Made by a program: the position numbers and the translations under genes. A stretch of DNA of 64,000 bases from Tepidibacter thalassicus DSM 15285 (GTDB lineage: Bacteria > Bacillota > Clostridia > Peptostreptococcales > Peptostreptococcaceae), in contig NZ_FQXH01000008.1 in the NCBI RefSeq assembly GCF_900129915.1, positions 1-64,000 of the forward strand. The letters are read 5' to 3'. Below are positions 8,393-18,341 of this stretch, piece by piece. The notes beneath the pieces are model-generated. The model was not told the DNA's origin, did no database searches, and saw only the letters and a program-made list of their open reading frames with translations. The first letter of the stretch is position 1, and each line of letters begins with the position of its first letter.

Positions 8393-9658
8393 CTACCTTA
8401 CTTTTTGACCTTCTTTAATATTTTTAGGATTTAAAATTAATTCATCATATAAATCTACAGTATCTATTCTATTTTTTTTAATATCTGTATAATTCAAGAC
8501 AACATATTCATTATTTTCCCCTAAAATACTTTTCAATTCTTTAAAAACAGCATTTCCCGTCTCTGAAATTACATACACTCCCTTTTTACCTTTTTTAGTT
8601 GTAATTGCATTTTTAGGGATTTTTATGCCACTTATTCGTTTGTATGTTATTTTAAAATCACTAACCCGCTGACTATAAAAATCTATTTTATCCTCATTTA
8701 TTTCAAACACCGCTATGTATTTTCCCAATTTATCTTTATATAAATATTTAACTATTCCAGAAAAAGTTTGCTTACCTTTTTCAATTTTAACCTTTTTATT
8801 CACTTTAAATTTATCTTTTTCATTTTTATCCAAAACAACAGCTATATACCACATATGATTGTTTACTATTTTTGCAATAGGATTTCCAACTTCTACAGTT
8901 TGATTATCTTTAACTATCTTATTTTTATTATTTTTAATATTTAACAAATACTCTGAATCTAATTTATCTAAAGAAGAAACTTTAAGTATTTCTTCAAGTC
9001 CATCTGCATTAAAAGAAACAACTCCTGCTTCATCAGCTAAAACGAGATTTATTGAATTATTAATTTTATTTTCAAGAATAACTTTTTCTTCTTCTAAAGT
9101 TTTTAAATTTTTTCCAACAATACTTTTTTCTCCCCAAATTAAACTTTTTTTGTCTATAACATAGAGAAGATCTTCCTTTAAGTTTTGTATGTTTTTTATA
9201 TCCTTATTTATTATTTTATTTTTTATTTCTGATCTTAACATATGTATACTTCTATTTATTTTCTCCATATCTTTTTTTAAAATTTCTTCATCTCTATTTA
9301 TTTTTATTCCTTCAATTCTCCGATTTAATGTGTCAAGCTTTTCTTTAAGTTTAGGATTTATTTTTTTTATCTCTATTTCTGCAATTTTTTCATTTTTAGG
9401 TATTCTTTTTCCTTCATTTACAAAATAACTTATTTGTCCCGATGCTTTTGAAAAAATAAGTTTCTCATTTCTTATTATTACTCCTGACTTTTCTATAGAT
9501 TCTGCTAAATTTCCATACTCTACTGTAGCTATTGGTATTACAGAATTAAATATGTTATTGATAAGTTTTAAAAAAATATATATAAAAACACCTAAAATTA
9601 TAACATAATTAAATCTAATTTTTCTTTTTTTCTTTTTTTTTGCCTTCACTTTAGTCAA
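8393..9658 (-). CDS. HlyD-like membrane-anchored periplasmic-adaptor-type protein
   Basis: The protein is about 421 residues. A very basic N-terminus (TKVKAKKKKKRKIRF) precedes one transmembrane helix near residues 22-42. An extracytoplasmic region then has barrel-sandwich-like halves (VEYGNLAESIEKSGVIIRNE; GNPIAKIVNN) flanking a coiled-coil hairpin (about residues 95-200), as in HlyD/RND adaptors. No transporter gene is adjacent. Homologues beside yggS-sepF are common in Clostridia, but the substrate or partner is unknown. The start is probably TTG 9658, six bases after GAGGTG; an in-frame GTG at 9667 lies within that ribosome-binding site. Confidence 0.7.
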   Translation of the reverse strand: MTKVKAKKKKKRKIRFNYVIILGVFIYIFLKLINNIFNSVIPIATVEYGNLAESIEKSGVIIRNEKLIFSKASGQISYFVNEGKRIPKNEKIAEIEIKKINPKLKEKLDTLNRRIEGIKINRDEEILKKDMEKINRSIHMLRSEIKNKIINKDIKNIQNLKEDLLYVIDKKSLIWGEKSIVGKNLKTLEEEKVILENKINNSINLVLADEAGVVSFNADGLEEILKVSSLDKLDSEYLLNIKNNKNKIVKDNQTVEVGNPIAKIVNNHMWYIAVVLDKNEKDKFKVNKKVKIEKGKQTFSGIVKYLYKDKLGKYIAVFEINEDKIDFYSQRVSDFKITYKRISGIKIPKNAITTKKGKKGVYVISETGNAVFKELKSILGENNEYVVLNYTDIKKNRIDTVDLYDELILNPKNIKEGQKVR

Positions 9659-9744
9659 AAAAATCACCTCATATAAATTAATAATTCTTCAAAAGTTTTA
9701 TTTATCCTCTTATAATTTTATATTTAATAAAAATATACATTTAG

Positions 9745-9788
9745 AAAAAAAAGGGTTTAGAACAGAGATATCTACTCTAAACCCTTTT
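9745..9788 (-). terminator. Terminator between spoIVA and the HlyD-like gene (second of two)
   Basis: Arms AAAAGGGTTTAGA (9749-9761) and TCTAAACCCTTTT (9776-9788) form a 13-bp stem with a 14-base loop, followed by a run of U in the minus-strand RNA. It lies about 40 bases beyond another terminator. Confidence 0.75.
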
Positions 9789-9826
9789 AACTAATAAAAT
9801 TATATCAACATTTTATTAAAAGTCAA

Positions 9827-9853
9827 GAAAAAAGGAACTTAAAAATAAGCTCC
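9827..9853 (-). terminator. Terminator directly after spoIVA
   Basis: On the minus strand GGAGCTTA and TAAGTTCC form an 8-bp stem (9834-9853) with one G-U pair, followed by TTTTTT. It is 3 bases past the spoIVA stop. Confidence 0.75.
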
Positions 9854-9856
9854 TAT

Positions 9857-11332
9857 CTACAATATTATAGTTATTAAATTAGCACTTCCCTCATTTATTA
9901 TTTTTTGAAGTGTTTTTTGCATTTTAACTCTTACATCTTCAGGCATCATAAACAACTTATTTTGAAGCTGTTCTTTTACTAAATCATGAAGTGATTTTCC
10001 AAACATATTAGATTTCCATATTTCTTCTGGATTTTCTTCAAATCCTTCTAATAAGTATTTTACTAATTCCTCACCTTGTTTTTCCGTTCCAACTACAGGT
10101 GAAACTTCTGTAGTAATATCCGCTCTAATTAAATGAATTGATGGAGCTTTTGCTCTAAGTCTTACTCCATATTGATTTCCTTTTCTAACTTTTTCAGGAA
10201 TATCAAGGGTTAATTCATCAAGTGACGGAGGAACCAGTCCATATCCTTTAGTTCTAACATCATTTAATGCAGTTTCTACTTTATCATACTCTGCTTTAAT
10301 TTTAGATAATTTAGTAATTAAATTAAGCAACTGATGCTCTCCTTCTATTTTAAACCCAGTCTTTTCTTCAAGTATGTTATAAAATAAGTCTTGTCTAGTT
10401 TCTAATTTTACATTTACTACTCCTTCACCTAAACCCACATCGTCTAAACAACACCCCTCTAAAAATTCCATACTTTTGAATTTATTGACGATATTTTGAA
10501 CATCTCTTATTTTATTTATATCTTCTAAACTATCTTTTATCACTTTAATTATATTGCTTTTAATCCAATGATTTTTTTCAAGACCTTCTACCCATTTTGG
10601 TAAATTTATATTTATTTCTCTCAAAGGAAAATCAAATAATATACTTTCCATTATATATTCTATATTTTCTAAATCCATATTCAATATATCAACAGGTATT
10701 ACGGACATTTTATATTTTTCTTCTAATTCTCTTTTTAAATTTAAAGTACTTTCATCATCAGGATGAATTGTATTCAATATTATAGTAAATGGCTTATTTA
10801 ATTCTTTTAATTCATTTATAACTCGTTCTTCAGATGGAATATAATTTTTTCTATCTATTCCTGTTATACTTCCATCTGTTAACACTACAACTCCTATAGT
10901 TGAATGTTCTTTTATAACTTTTTTAGTTCCTATTTCTGCCGCCATTTCAAAAGGAATTTGCTTTTCCATCCAAGGAGTAGATACCATTCTCTCTTTTCCA
11001 TCTTCCTCATGTCCTAACGCTCCATCTACTAAATAACCTACACAGTCAACCATTCTTATTTTCATTCTAAGTTTTTCTTTAAGCTTTATTTCAATTCCAT
11101 CAGCTGGAACAAATTTTGGCTCTACAGTCATTATCGTCTTTCCTGTACCACTTTGAGGAAGTTCATCTCTTGTTCTTTCTCTTTTATATTCATTTTCAAT
11201 ATTAGGTATAACTAACAATTCCATAAACTTTTTTATAAATGTAGACTTTCCTGTTCTTACAGGACCTACCACCCCTATATAAATATCTCCTTGAGTCCTT
11301 TTCAAAATATCTTCATATATATTATTGTTCAT
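9857..11332 (-). CDS. spoIVA: Stage IV sporulation protein A (spore coat morphogenetic ATPase)
   Basis: SpoIVA polymerises on the outer forespore membrane with ATP hydrolysis and forms the platform for coat assembly; it is also needed for cortex formation. The 491-residue protein matches the family length. The Walker A motif GPVRTGKSTFIKKF is at residues 23-36, TRDELPQSGTGKTIMTVEPKF follows near 54-74, and VDCVGYLVDGALGHEEDG near 95-112. Expression in the mother cell under sigma-E is expected, but no convincing sigma-E promoter was picked out by eye. Strong terminators follow it, so it is probably monocistronic. Confidence 0.97.
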   Translation of the reverse strand: MNNNIYEDILKRTQGDIYIGVVGPVRTGKSTFIKKFMELLVIPNIENEYKRERTRDELPQSGTGKTIMTVEPKFVPADGIEIKLKEKLRMKIRMVDCVGYLVDGALGHEEDGKERMVSTPWMEKQIPFEMAAEIGTKKVIKEHSTIGVVVLTDGSITGIDRKNYIPSEERVINELKELNKPFTIILNTIHPDDESTLNLKRELEEKYKMSVIPVDILNMDLENIEYIMESILFDFPLREININLPKWVEGLEKNHWIKSNIIKVIKDSLEDINKIRDVQNIVNKFKSMEFLEGCCLDDVGLGEGVVNVKLETRQDLFYNILEEKTGFKIEGEHQLLNLITKLSKIKAEYDKVETALNDVRTKGYGLVPPSLDELTLDIPEKVRKGNQYGVRLRAKAPSIHLIRADITTEVSPVVGTEKQGEELVKYLLEGFEENPEEIWKSNMFGKSLHDLVKEQLQNKLFMMPEDVRVKMQKTLQKIINEGSANLITIIL

Positions 11333-11426
11333 AATTACCCCTCCCGCTTTAAATTCTTAATAAATATATATTACTTTAAGAGTATTAATATTACTCTAAA
11401 TAAAAAAGTCTTTATGCTAAAAATTT

Positions 11427-11474
11427 AAAAAATAAAAAACCGCATTGTTTTTCATCTAAAAACAACGCGGTTTT
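11427..11474 (-). terminator. Terminator after gpsA
   Basis: A long stem (arms 11436-11452 and 11458-11474, one G-U pair) just 3' of gpsA, built on AAAACCGC / GCGGTTTT. A U-rich tail follows on the minus strand. It ends the der-plsY-gpsA unit. Confidence 0.85.
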
Positions 11475-11485
11475 GAAAATAATAT

Positions 11486-12511
11486 TTAAAAATTAAACTT
11501 TTCATCAATTACAACTTCTTCCATTTCATGTTTTTTGCTTCTAAGCATTAAATTTATAACAGATTCCTTTACATCTTTATTTTCATATAAAACTTCATAT
11601 ATCTCCTTAGTTATAGGCATATCTACACCATATTTTATAGATAAATTATACGCTACTTCTGTAGCTGTTATTCCTTCTACAACCATTTTTATTTCTTTCA
11701 ACGTTTCTTCTAATGTCTTCCCTTGTCCTATTAGTATACCCGCTCGCCTATTTCTACTATGCATACTAGTACATGTAACTATTAAATCTCCTATTCCCGA
11801 AAGTCCTGAAAAAGTACTTGCATGAGCCCCCATGGCAACTCCTAATCTTCCTATTTCTCTAATTCCCCTTGTCATTAAAGCGGCTTTTGTATTATCTCCA
11901 TATCCAAGCCCATCACACATGCCTGCACCAAATGCTATTATATTTTTAAGTGCCCCACCAAGCTCTACTCCAATTACATCTGGATTTGTATATACTCTAA
12001 ATTTTGGATTTATAAAAGTATCTTGCACATATTCAGCTATTTTTATATCTTCTGATGCCACTACAACCGTAGTTGGCATGTCTTTAGAAACCTCCTCAGC
12101 ATGAGAAGGTCCTGATAGTATAACATAATTATTGTATGGAAGTTCCTCTTTAACAACCTGTGATATTCTTAAATTAGTACCTTTTTCAAATCCTTTTGCT
12201 ACATTTACTATAATTTGATCTTTATTAGTAAAATCTTTTATAGATTTTAAAATTTTTCTAACACCTTGCGATGCCACTGCTAATACTATTATTTTAGAAT
12301 TTGTTACAGCTTCTTTTATATCTAATGTTAAATTTACATTGTTAGGCAATAAAACTCCTGGAAGATACTTTAAATTTTCTCTAGTCTTTATCATACTTTC
12401 ATATTGTTTTTCATTTCTCATCCAAAGACTAACTTCATAACCTTTTTTAGATAATAAAATTGCAAGCGCACTACCCCAACTACCAGCACCTAACACACAA
12501 ATCTTTTCCAT
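11486..12511 (-). CDS. gpsA: NAD(P)-dependent glycerol-3-phosphate dehydrogenase
   Basis: Reduces dihydroxyacetone phosphate to sn-glycerol-3-phosphate for phospholipid synthesis. Of 341 residues, the Rossmann motif [12 protein letters not shown] is at 5-16, [10 protein letters not shown] near 134-143, and the catalytic Lys is in [19 protein letters not shown] near 188. It lies directly after plsY, whose product consumes G3P, so the two adjacent steps of membrane lipid synthesis are co-transcribed. Start ATG 12511 has AGGAAGG upstream. Confidence 0.96.
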   Translation of the reverse strand: MEKICVLGAGSWGSALAILLSKKGYEVSLWMRNEKQYESMIKTRENLKYLPGVLLPNNVNLTLDIKEAVTNSKIIVLAVASQGVRKILKSIKDFTNKDQIIVNVAKGFEKGTNLRISQVVKEELPYNNYVILSGPSHAEEVSKDMPTTVVVASEDIKIAEYVQDTFINPKFRVYTNPDVIGVELGGALKNIIAFGAGMCDGLGYGDNTKAALMTRGIREIGRLGVAMGAHASTFSGLSGIGDLIVTCTSMHSRNRRAGILIGQGKTLEETLKEIKMVVEGITATEVAYNLSIKYGVDMPITKEIYEVLYENKDVKESVINLMLRSKKHEMEEVVIDEKFNF

Positions 12512-12528
12512 AAAAACACCTTCCTAAT

Positions 12529-13122
12529 TTATCTTATTTCAACTTTTTGCCCTATCTTTCTTTCCGTCTTATTTATAAGCCTTTTTATATTAGCTCTATG
12601 TGTAAATAATATTAAAAACATCAAAGCTAAAGATAAAATAAATTCATTTTTCCCCTTAAAAAACATAAAAAATGGAAAAGAACATATCCCTAAAATTGAT
12701 CCAAGAGATACATATCTGCTCTTATATATAATAATTATACCTAATAATATAGAAAAAATAGCCTGTAACGGATATATTGCTACCATTGAACCAAGTGTTG
12801 TTGCTACACCTTTTCCCCCTTTAAATTTTAAAACAATAGGCCAATTATGCCCCAAAACCACAAATAAAGCAGAAATTAAAGCTGCATTATTTCCTCCTAT
12901 TTTAAATCCTATAAGTACTGCTAATGCTCCCTTTAAACCATCACCTAAAAAAGTCAATAACGCTGCTTTTTTTCCCAATGTCCTAAGTACATTTGTAGTA
13001 CCAGCATTTCCTGAACCATATTGTCTTATATCTATTTTTGCCATGGTTTTACCTATTACATAAGATGTTGAAAAATTTCCCAAGAAATAAGAAATCAAAG
13101 CGGATAACAAATAATTATTCAT
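12529..13122 (-). CDS. plsY: Glycerol-3-phosphate acyltransferase PlsY
   Basis: An integral membrane enzyme transferring an acyl group from acyl-phosphate to G3P, making lysophosphatidate. The 197-residue protein has several hydrophobic helices and the PlsY motifs: IRQYGSGNAGTTNVLRTLG (32-50), GHNWPIVLKFKGGKGVATTLG near 91-111, and a C-terminal FTHRANIKRLINKTE segment. It is flanked by der and gpsA, with 5 bases from the der stop. Confidence 0.95.
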   Translation of the reverse strand: MNNYLLSALISYFLGNFSTSYVIGKTMAKIDIRQYGSGNAGTTNVLRTLGKKAALLTFLGDGLKGALAVLIGFKIGGNNAALISALFVVLGHNWPIVLKFKGGKGVATTLGSMVAIYPLQAIFSILLGIIIIYKSRYVSLGSILGICSFPFFMFFKGKNEFILSLALMFLILFTHRANIKRLINKTERKIGQKVEIR

Positions 13123-13127
13123 ACAAC

Positions 13128-14450
13128 TTATCTCTTCCTTTCTTTTTCTTTGTAATTAAATCTTATAGGCGTTCCTTCAAATCCAAAATTCTCCCTTATT
13201 TTATTTTCTAAATATCTTTGATAAGAAAAATGAGTAAGTTTTTTATCATTTATAAACAACGTAAAGTTAGGAGGTTTTATAGAAGTCTGTGTAGCATAAT
13301 AAATTTTTAAGCGCTTGCCTTTATCAGAAGGTGGCTGATTTAAAAGCACTGCTTCCCCTATAACATCATTTAAAGCCCCAGTATGTACTCTTTTTGAATG
13401 CTCATTAGATACATATTTTATCTTTGGTAATATTTTATGCATTCTTTGATTAGTTTTTGCAGAAACAAATAATATCGGTGCATACATCATAAAAGGAAGT
13501 TTTTCTCTTATCTGTTTTACAAACATATTCATTGTTTTATCATCTTTTTCTACTAAATCCCATTTATTAATTACAATTATACTAGATTTTCCTTCATCAT
13601 GCGCTATACCAGCTACCTTAGTATCCTGCTCTGTTACTCCCTGTGTTGCATCAATTACTATAAGAGCAACATCAGCTCTTTCTACTGCTGTAATAGATCT
13701 TAACACACTGTACTTTTCAATATTTTCACTTACTTTACTCTTTCTTCTTATACCAGCTGTATCTATTAATAAATATTTATCTTCTCCATCTTCAAAATAA
13801 GTATCTATCGCATCTCTTGTAGTTCCAGCTATAGGACTTACTATTACCCTTTCTTCACCTAATATATTATTCAATATAGAAGATTTTCCTGCATTAGGCT
13901 TTCCAACTATTGCTACCTTTATAATATCTTCGTCATACTCAGTATCTAATCCTTCTGGAAAATTCTTAATAACTTCATCTAATAAATCTCCTATTCCTAA
14001 TCCAATTGAAGCAGATATCTCTATTGGATCACCTAATCCTAACTCATAAAAATCGTAATAATGTTCAGATTGTTCTTTACTATCTACCTTGTTTAAAACT
14101 AATAAAACTGGTTTGTTTGTTTTTCTAAGCATTTGAGCTATTTCTCTATCATCATTAGTAAGTCCATGCTTACCATCAACAATAAACAATATTACATGAG
14201 CCATATCCATGGCAAGTTCAGCTTGAGTTCTCATTTGAGAAAGTATTATATCATCACTTTCAGGCTCTATACCTCCTGTATCAATTAATGTAAAATACTT
14301 ATTTAACCACTCAACCTCTGTATATATTCTATCTCTAGTTACTCCAGGTGTATCTTCTACTATCGCAATTCTTTTTCCAGCTAATTTATTAAACAAAGTG
14401 GATTTCCCAACATTAGGTCTCCCAACTATAGCTACTATAGGTCTACTCAT
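13128..14450 (-). CDS. der: Ribosome biogenesis GTPase Der (EngA)
   Basis: An essential double GTPase that matures the 50S subunit. The first G domain has [14 protein letters not shown] at 10-23, DTGGIEPES and NKVDS. The second has [15 protein letters not shown] near 183-197, DTAGIRRKS and NKWDL. A KH-like C-terminal domain ([37 protein letters not shown] region) completes the usual 440 residues. It has an AGGAGAG ribosome-binding site and sits between a DUF512 gene and plsY. Confidence 0.97.
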   Translation of the reverse strand: MSRPIVAIVGRPNVGKSTLFNKLAGKRIAIVEDTPGVTRDRIYTEVEWLNKYFTLIDTGGIEPESDDIILSQMRTQAELAMDMAHVILFIVDGKHGLTNDDREIAQMLRKTNKPVLLVLNKVDSKEQSEHYYDFYELGLGDPIEISASIGLGIGDLLDEVIKNFPEGLDTEYDEDIIKVAIVGKPNAGKSSILNNILGEERVIVSPIAGTTRDAIDTYFEDGEDKYLLIDTAGIRRKSKVSENIEKYSVLRSITAVERADVALIVIDATQGVTEQDTKVAGIAHDEGKSSIIVINKWDLVEKDDKTMNMFVKQIREKLPFMMYAPILFVSAKTNQRMHKILPKIKYVSNEHSKRVHTGALNDVIGEAVLLNQPPSDKGKRLKIYYATQTSIKPPNFTLFINDKKLTHFSYQRYLENKIRENFGFEGTPIRFNYKEKERKR

Positions 14451-14469
14451 TATAAATCTCTCCTTTCTT

Positions 14470-15801
14470 TTACCCTATCATTTTTTTTACAAAATCTTTT
14501 CCTTCATTTTTAGCAGGAAATACTTTTATATTTAATTTCATTTCAAGTTCATCTAAAGTCATATTATCGAGAAAAATATCTTCATCTGATTTAAGCATTG
14601 ATTTTGGAATAATAAGCCTACTGCCTAAATCCTTTCCCTTTAACTGCTTAATCAAATCTGTTGCAGTAATAAGCCCAGAAACTGTTATACTTTCTCCAAA
14701 ATATTCATTTTTTATCTTATAAACATTTATCTTCAATCCTTGTATATTTTTCATAACTTTACACGAAATACTTTTTATAAATTCAAATGCAGATTCTCCT
14801 GTAGCAATAGAAACTACCTTTTCTTTATTTAATTTAATAAATGTCTTTTTCAAATAATTGTCCACATCTCTTTCAAATTTAGAAATTAACCCTACACCAT
14901 TTTCTATTTGAGGAAAACCTTCATAACTTTCATAATCAGGCATTTTTTCCTTTGCCATTATATAAAATTCATCAGATAAAAACACAAACCTAGTTCCTAA
15001 TGTCTCTAAAAATTTTTTTTGAAATTTAGTTATTTTATCAATTACATATTTAGAACTTTCCTTGTCAAACTCTTTTAAATTATAAAGTCCTTCTCTAAAC
15101 TTAGTAAGCCCTACCGGAACAATTGCAACACTTTTCACATGAGGATATAATTTAGATAAATCTAAAAGAGTTCTATCCAAATTTTCTTTATCATTTACCC
15201 CAGGACAAAGTACTATTTGACAATTCATATCAATTGATGCCTCTGCTAGCTTTTTCATTATATCATATATTTTACCCGCATTTTTATTATTTAACATTTT
15301 AACTCTTAAATTTGGATCAGTAGTATGTACAGATATATTTACAGGACTTATCCTATATTTTATCATTTTTTGTATATCATCTTCACTCATGTTTGTAAGA
15401 GTTATAAAATTCCCCTGTAAAAAAGAAAGTCTAGAATCATCGTCTTTAAAATAAAGTGTCTTTCTCATACCTTTTGGAAGTTGATCTATAAAACAAAATA
15501 TACACTTATTCCTACAACTCCTAGCTTTATCTATGATGGGATTTATAAATTCTATCCCTAAGTCTTCATCATATTCTTTTTCTATTTCATATATGTAAAT
15601 TTCTCCATTTCTTTTTTGTATTTCTACTTCCAAATACTCATCTGAAATTAAAAATTTATATTCAATAATATCTTGTATTTTTTGATTATTTATACTTAAA
15701 AGTATATCTCCTTTTTCTATACCAATTTCCTCAGCTATACTATTTTTTTGAATGTTGCTTATTACATTTCTCATTTCAGTATATTTTATCTCCAAAGTCA
15801 T
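14470..15801 (-). CDS. DUF512 protein with PDZ-like and radical-SAM-like domains
   Basis: The N-terminal 60 residues resemble a PDZ fold ([26 protein letters not shown]). A cysteine cluster [18 protein letters not shown] near residues 97-114 follows, with CxxxCxxC spacing as in radical SAM enzymes, and then the DUF512 region in the C-terminal half. The protein is about 443 residues, typical of the family. It is conserved next to der in Clostridia, but its substrate is not known. ATG 15801 is favoured over the upstream TTG/GTG codons because a GAGAG-type site precedes it. Confidence 0.8.
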   Translation of the reverse strand: MTLEIKYTEMRNVISNIQKNSIAEEIGIEKGDILLSINNQKIQDIIEYKFLISDEYLEVEIQKRNGEIYIYEIEKEYDEDLGIEFINPIIDKARSCRNKCIFCFIDQLPKGMRKTLYFKDDDSRLSFLQGNFITLTNMSEDDIQKMIKYRISPVNISVHTTDPNLRVKMLNNKNAGKIYDIMKKLAEASIDMNCQIVLCPGVNDKENLDRTLLDLSKLYPHVKSVAIVPVGLTKFREGLYNLKEFDKESSKYVIDKITKFQKKFLETLGTRFVFLSDEFYIMAKEKMPDYESYEGFPQIENGVGLISKFERDVDNYLKKTFIKLNKEKVVSIATGESAFEFIKSISCKVMKNIQGLKINVYKIKNEYFGESITVSGLITATDLIKQLKGKDLGSRLIIPKSMLKSDEDIFLDNMTLDELEMKLNIKVFPAKNEGKDFVKKMIG

Positions 15802-15861
15802 CACCACTCTCAAAATAATATGTCAAGTTATATTATCATGTAATACATTAAATAGTCAAGA

Positions 15862-15887
15862 TAAGAAAAGGTACCTTTTAAGGTACC
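15862..15887 (-). terminator. Terminator after the YIEGIA pair
   Basis: GGTACCTT (15870-15877) and AAGGTACC (15880-15887) form a stem directly abutting the stop codon of the small capping-subunit gene, followed by a short U-rich tail on the minus strand. The pairs next to the two-base gap must open to give a workable loop. Confidence 0.65.
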
Positions 15888-16079
15888 CTAGTGCTTAACT
15901 ATTATAAAAGTATCATTTTCTACATCATGAACCATACCTCTCATACATTTAGATATTATTAAAGATCTTCTTTCTAATTCATCTCTATTATCGACATAAA
16001 ATATAGGAACTGTATTAGATACCATTTTTTTATCCACAGTAACTATAGCAAGTATACACTCATTTATACCTACATCCAT
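15888..16079 (-). CDS. Small capping complex subunit for YIEGIA
   Basis: A 63-residue soluble protein (MDVGINECILAIVTVDKKM... with MRGMVHDVENDTFIIVKH at the end). It corresponds to the small family that genome annotation calls capping complex subunit for YIEGIA, always found next to a YIEGIA membrane protein. Here it follows that gene by 2 bases. A role in the spore envelope is suspected from its restriction to spore-formers, but no activity is known to me. Confidence 0.72.
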   Translation of the reverse strand: MDVGINECILAIVTVDKKMVSNTVPIFYVDNRDELERRSLIISKCMRGMVHDVENDTFIIVKH

Positions 16080-16081
16080 AA

Positions 16082-16990
16082 CTATTCCCTACCTTTCAAA
16101 AAACTCGTTTTTCCTTTTGCAGATTCTATAACGGGAGTATTTTTTATTATTTGTACAAGTAAACTTTCATCCTTTTTAATAGGTATTATAGGCATAACTA
16201 TACTTTCATTTTTAGGATTTCTTCTGACAATAGGCGTAAAATCTGGCTCATCAACATCCTTTTTTATTCCAAGCTGTACACAAACATTATGTGCAATAGC
16301 TTGTCTCTGTCCTAAATTAAACAAAATTCCTATATTATTAGGATCTTTTGGAATTATTTCAACTGCAAGACCCTCTTTTAAATACCTTTCCCTTGAAGAA
16401 GATAACCCAACATTCATAATAACAACACCATTTACTGTAAGCAATGGTCCATCAAAACTTATTTTAGCTGGTATTACATCAGCTATTTCCCCAATTTTAT
16501 CTCGTGTCAATACAGCCTTAAGAAAATTAGCTACCATAATTCCAACTAAAACAGATGCAACAACAGCTACTAAATTGTTTAAATTAAAAATATTTGAACA
16601 AATGTAAAACACTATTCCCGTAGATAAAGCAGTAAGAATTGCCATATAATTTCTTGCTTCAAAAGCCTTTGCAATATCTTCAATATATGCAGTTCCCCTT
16701 TGAACAAGCTCTGTACTTTCTATATTATCTAAACTTTGCCTCTCCATATTTCTAACATCTCTAAACTGCTGTGCAGCCAACGCTAAAAAAGTAACTGCTG
16801 AAAATTCTTTTTCTGCTAACGCTGGAACAGCTACAGCACCCAAAGCAGATGCAATTATTCCTAATGTTATATGAGATACAAAACCCTGAGGATAAGTAGG
16901 ATATTGTCTATAATCAAGTCTCATCATATAAAGTCTAGCTACTATTCCCATTATAAATGAACATGTAATTAAATATATATAATTATTCAC
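16082..16990 (-). CDS. YIEGIA family membrane protein
   Basis: A 302-residue protein with hydrophobic helices near residues 3-20, 38-60, 118-138 and 140-160 and a soluble C-terminal half. The family's namesake motif appears as AYIEDIAKAFEARNY near residue 103, with D in place of G. The family occurs in endospore formers, and in Bacillus a relative lies next to der, close to the present context. Function is unknown; a membrane complex with the small downstream protein is inferred from the pairing. The start is GTG with AAGGAGTG upstream. Confidence 0.78.
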   Translation of the reverse strand: MNNYIYLITCSFIMGIVARLYMMRLDYRQYPTYPQGFVSHITLGIIASALGAVAVPALAEKEFSAVTFLALAAQQFRDVRNMERQSLDNIESTELVQRGTAYIEDIAKAFEARNYMAILTALSTGIVFYICSNIFNLNNLVAVVASVLVGIMVANFLKAVLTRDKIGEIADVIPAKISFDGPLLTVNGVVIMNVGLSSSRERYLKEGLAVEIIPKDPNNIGILFNLGQRQAIAHNVCVQLGIKKDVDEPDFTPIVRRNPKNESIVMPIIPIKKDESLLVQIIKNTPVIESAKGKTSFLKGRE

Positions 16991-17020
16991 GCTATCACTC
17001 CTTATAGTTTTTATTTTTTC

Positions 17021-17058
17021 AAAAAAAAAATAAAAATTTCCTTGTAAAATAAGGAAAT
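17021..17058 (-). terminator. Terminator of the phoB-phoR unit
   Basis: ATTTCCTT (17036-17043) and AAGGAAAT (17051-17058) form an 8-bp stem immediately after the kinase stop. A long U-rich tract follows on the minus strand (complement of the A-run at 17021-17035). Confidence 0.75.
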
Positions 17059-17060
17059 AT

Positions 17061-18272
17061 TTATTTTGGAATAAAAACTATAAATTCTGTTCCTTCATTC
17101 AATTTGCTTTTTACTTCTATATTTCCATTTAAAGATATAACTATATGTTTTACAATAGCAAGTCCAAGACCTGTTCCTCCTATTTTTCTACTTCTAGCTT
17201 TATCCACTCTATAAAATCTTTCAAATATTCTCGATATTTCTTCATTAGGTATTCCAATTCCAGTATCTTTAACAGATATTTTTATATTCTTATTATCATC
17301 ATCTACTAAAACTCTTACACTTCCATTTTCAGGTGTATATTTAATAGCATTGTCTATTAAATTCAAAAAAATCTGTTTAATATAATCTTTATTCGTGTTT
17401 AAATATATATCTTTATTCGAAAAACTATAAGTATACTCTATATTTTTATTTCTCGCTAAATTAAAAGTAAGATCAAATACCTCCTTAAATGCCAAAAATA
17501 AATTCACTTCTTCATATTTATCATTTCTATTATTTTCAATAAAAGATAAAAGCAATATATCATCAATAAGCCTTCTAAGTCTATTTGATTCTGCATTAAT
17601 TATATCCAAAAATTTATTTCTAGTTTCTATATCAATTTCATTGTTATTTTTTAATGTCTCTATAAAACCATTTATAGAAGTTAATGGAGTTTTAAGTTCA
17701 TGGGTAACATTAGCTACAAAATCAGATCTTATCTTTTCAGCCATTACAGTTTCCGTTACATCTTCAATGTTAATAATAGATCCTATTATAACATTTTCTG
17801 AATTTTTCAATAATATAGGGTCTACTTTTATTTTATAAAACTTATCTTTTTCATCTTCTACTTGCATCTTAGTACTCTTTCTAAGAGGAATTAATTTTTT
17901 TATAGAGTTCAATAAAACATCATTTTTTATAACTTTATCAATTTTTTCTCCTTCAAATTTATCCCCCTTATAATCAAAAAATTCTTTTGCCACATCATTA
18001 ATTAAAAGTATAGTTTCATCATTATCTATAGCTACTATCCCATTAGATATACTCTTTAATATAGACTTTAATTTAATATTTTTATCCTCAAGTTCTTCTA
18101 TATTATTATTAATTTTAGCTATCATAAAATTAAAATTATTAGATAATCTTCCCAAATCACCACTATATTGATTTTTCAACTTAACAGAAAAATCTCCATT
18201 ACTCACTTTATTAGATACGAGTATAATTTCTTTTAAATACTTTCTCAATATACTTAAATACCTATATATCAA
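17061..18272 (-). CDS. PhoR/WalK-type sensor histidine kinase (N-terminus uncertain)
   Basis: A membrane kinase partner of the adjacent response regulator. Domains in order: HAMP-like linker (about 15-65), PAS (70-160), HisKA with HELKTPLTSI near 190, and an HATPase domain with NLIDNAIKYTPENG, DTGIGIP and GTGLGLAIVKH. The first standard start codon, TTG 18272, cuts into what looks like a transmembrane helix and has no ribosome-binding site. The frame continues upstream through NDVYVLVLLLVIISIL to an ATA codon at 18326, which lies 5 bases after GAGGTGG; a stop codon comes just before it. The true start may therefore be non-standard, adding 18 residues. There is no large extracellular sensor. 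The ligand is unknown and a phosphate or wall signal is only a guess. Confidence 0.85.
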   Translation of the reverse strand: MIYRYLSILRKYLKEIILVSNKVSNGDFSVKLKNQYSGDLGRLSNNFNFMIAKINNNIEELEDKNIKLKSILKSISNGIVAIDNDETILLINDVAKEFFDYKGDKFEGEKIDKVIKNDVLLNSIKKLIPLRKSTKMQVEDEKDKFYKIKVDPILLKNSENVIIGSIINIEDVTETVMAEKIRSDFVANVTHELKTPLTSINGFIETLKNNNEIDIETRNKFLDIINAESNRLRRLIDDILLLSFIENNRNDKYEEVNLFLAFKEVFDLTFNLARNKNIEYTYSFSNKDIYLNTNKDYIKQIFLNLIDNAIKYTPENGSVRVLVDDDNKNIKISVKDTGIGIPNEEISRIFERFYRVDKARSRKIGGTGLGLAIVKHIVISLNGNIEVKSKLNEGTEFIVFIPK

Positions 18273-18341
18273 AATCGATATTATAACAAGTAATAAAACT
18301 AATACATATACATCATTATAATTTATTTAAACCACCTCTCT

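Noticed and set aside
9545-9640. Long A-rich/T-rich runs at the HlyD-like N-terminus as a possible frameshift or slippery site
   Set aside because: The run encodes a normal basic stop-transfer sequence (KAKKKKKRK) before the membrane helix; the frame continues intact.
11333-11426. Sigma-E promoter for spoIVA
   Set aside because: Several ATATT-like and CATA-like strings occur, but none with convincing sigma-E spacing; expected biologically but not shown by eye.
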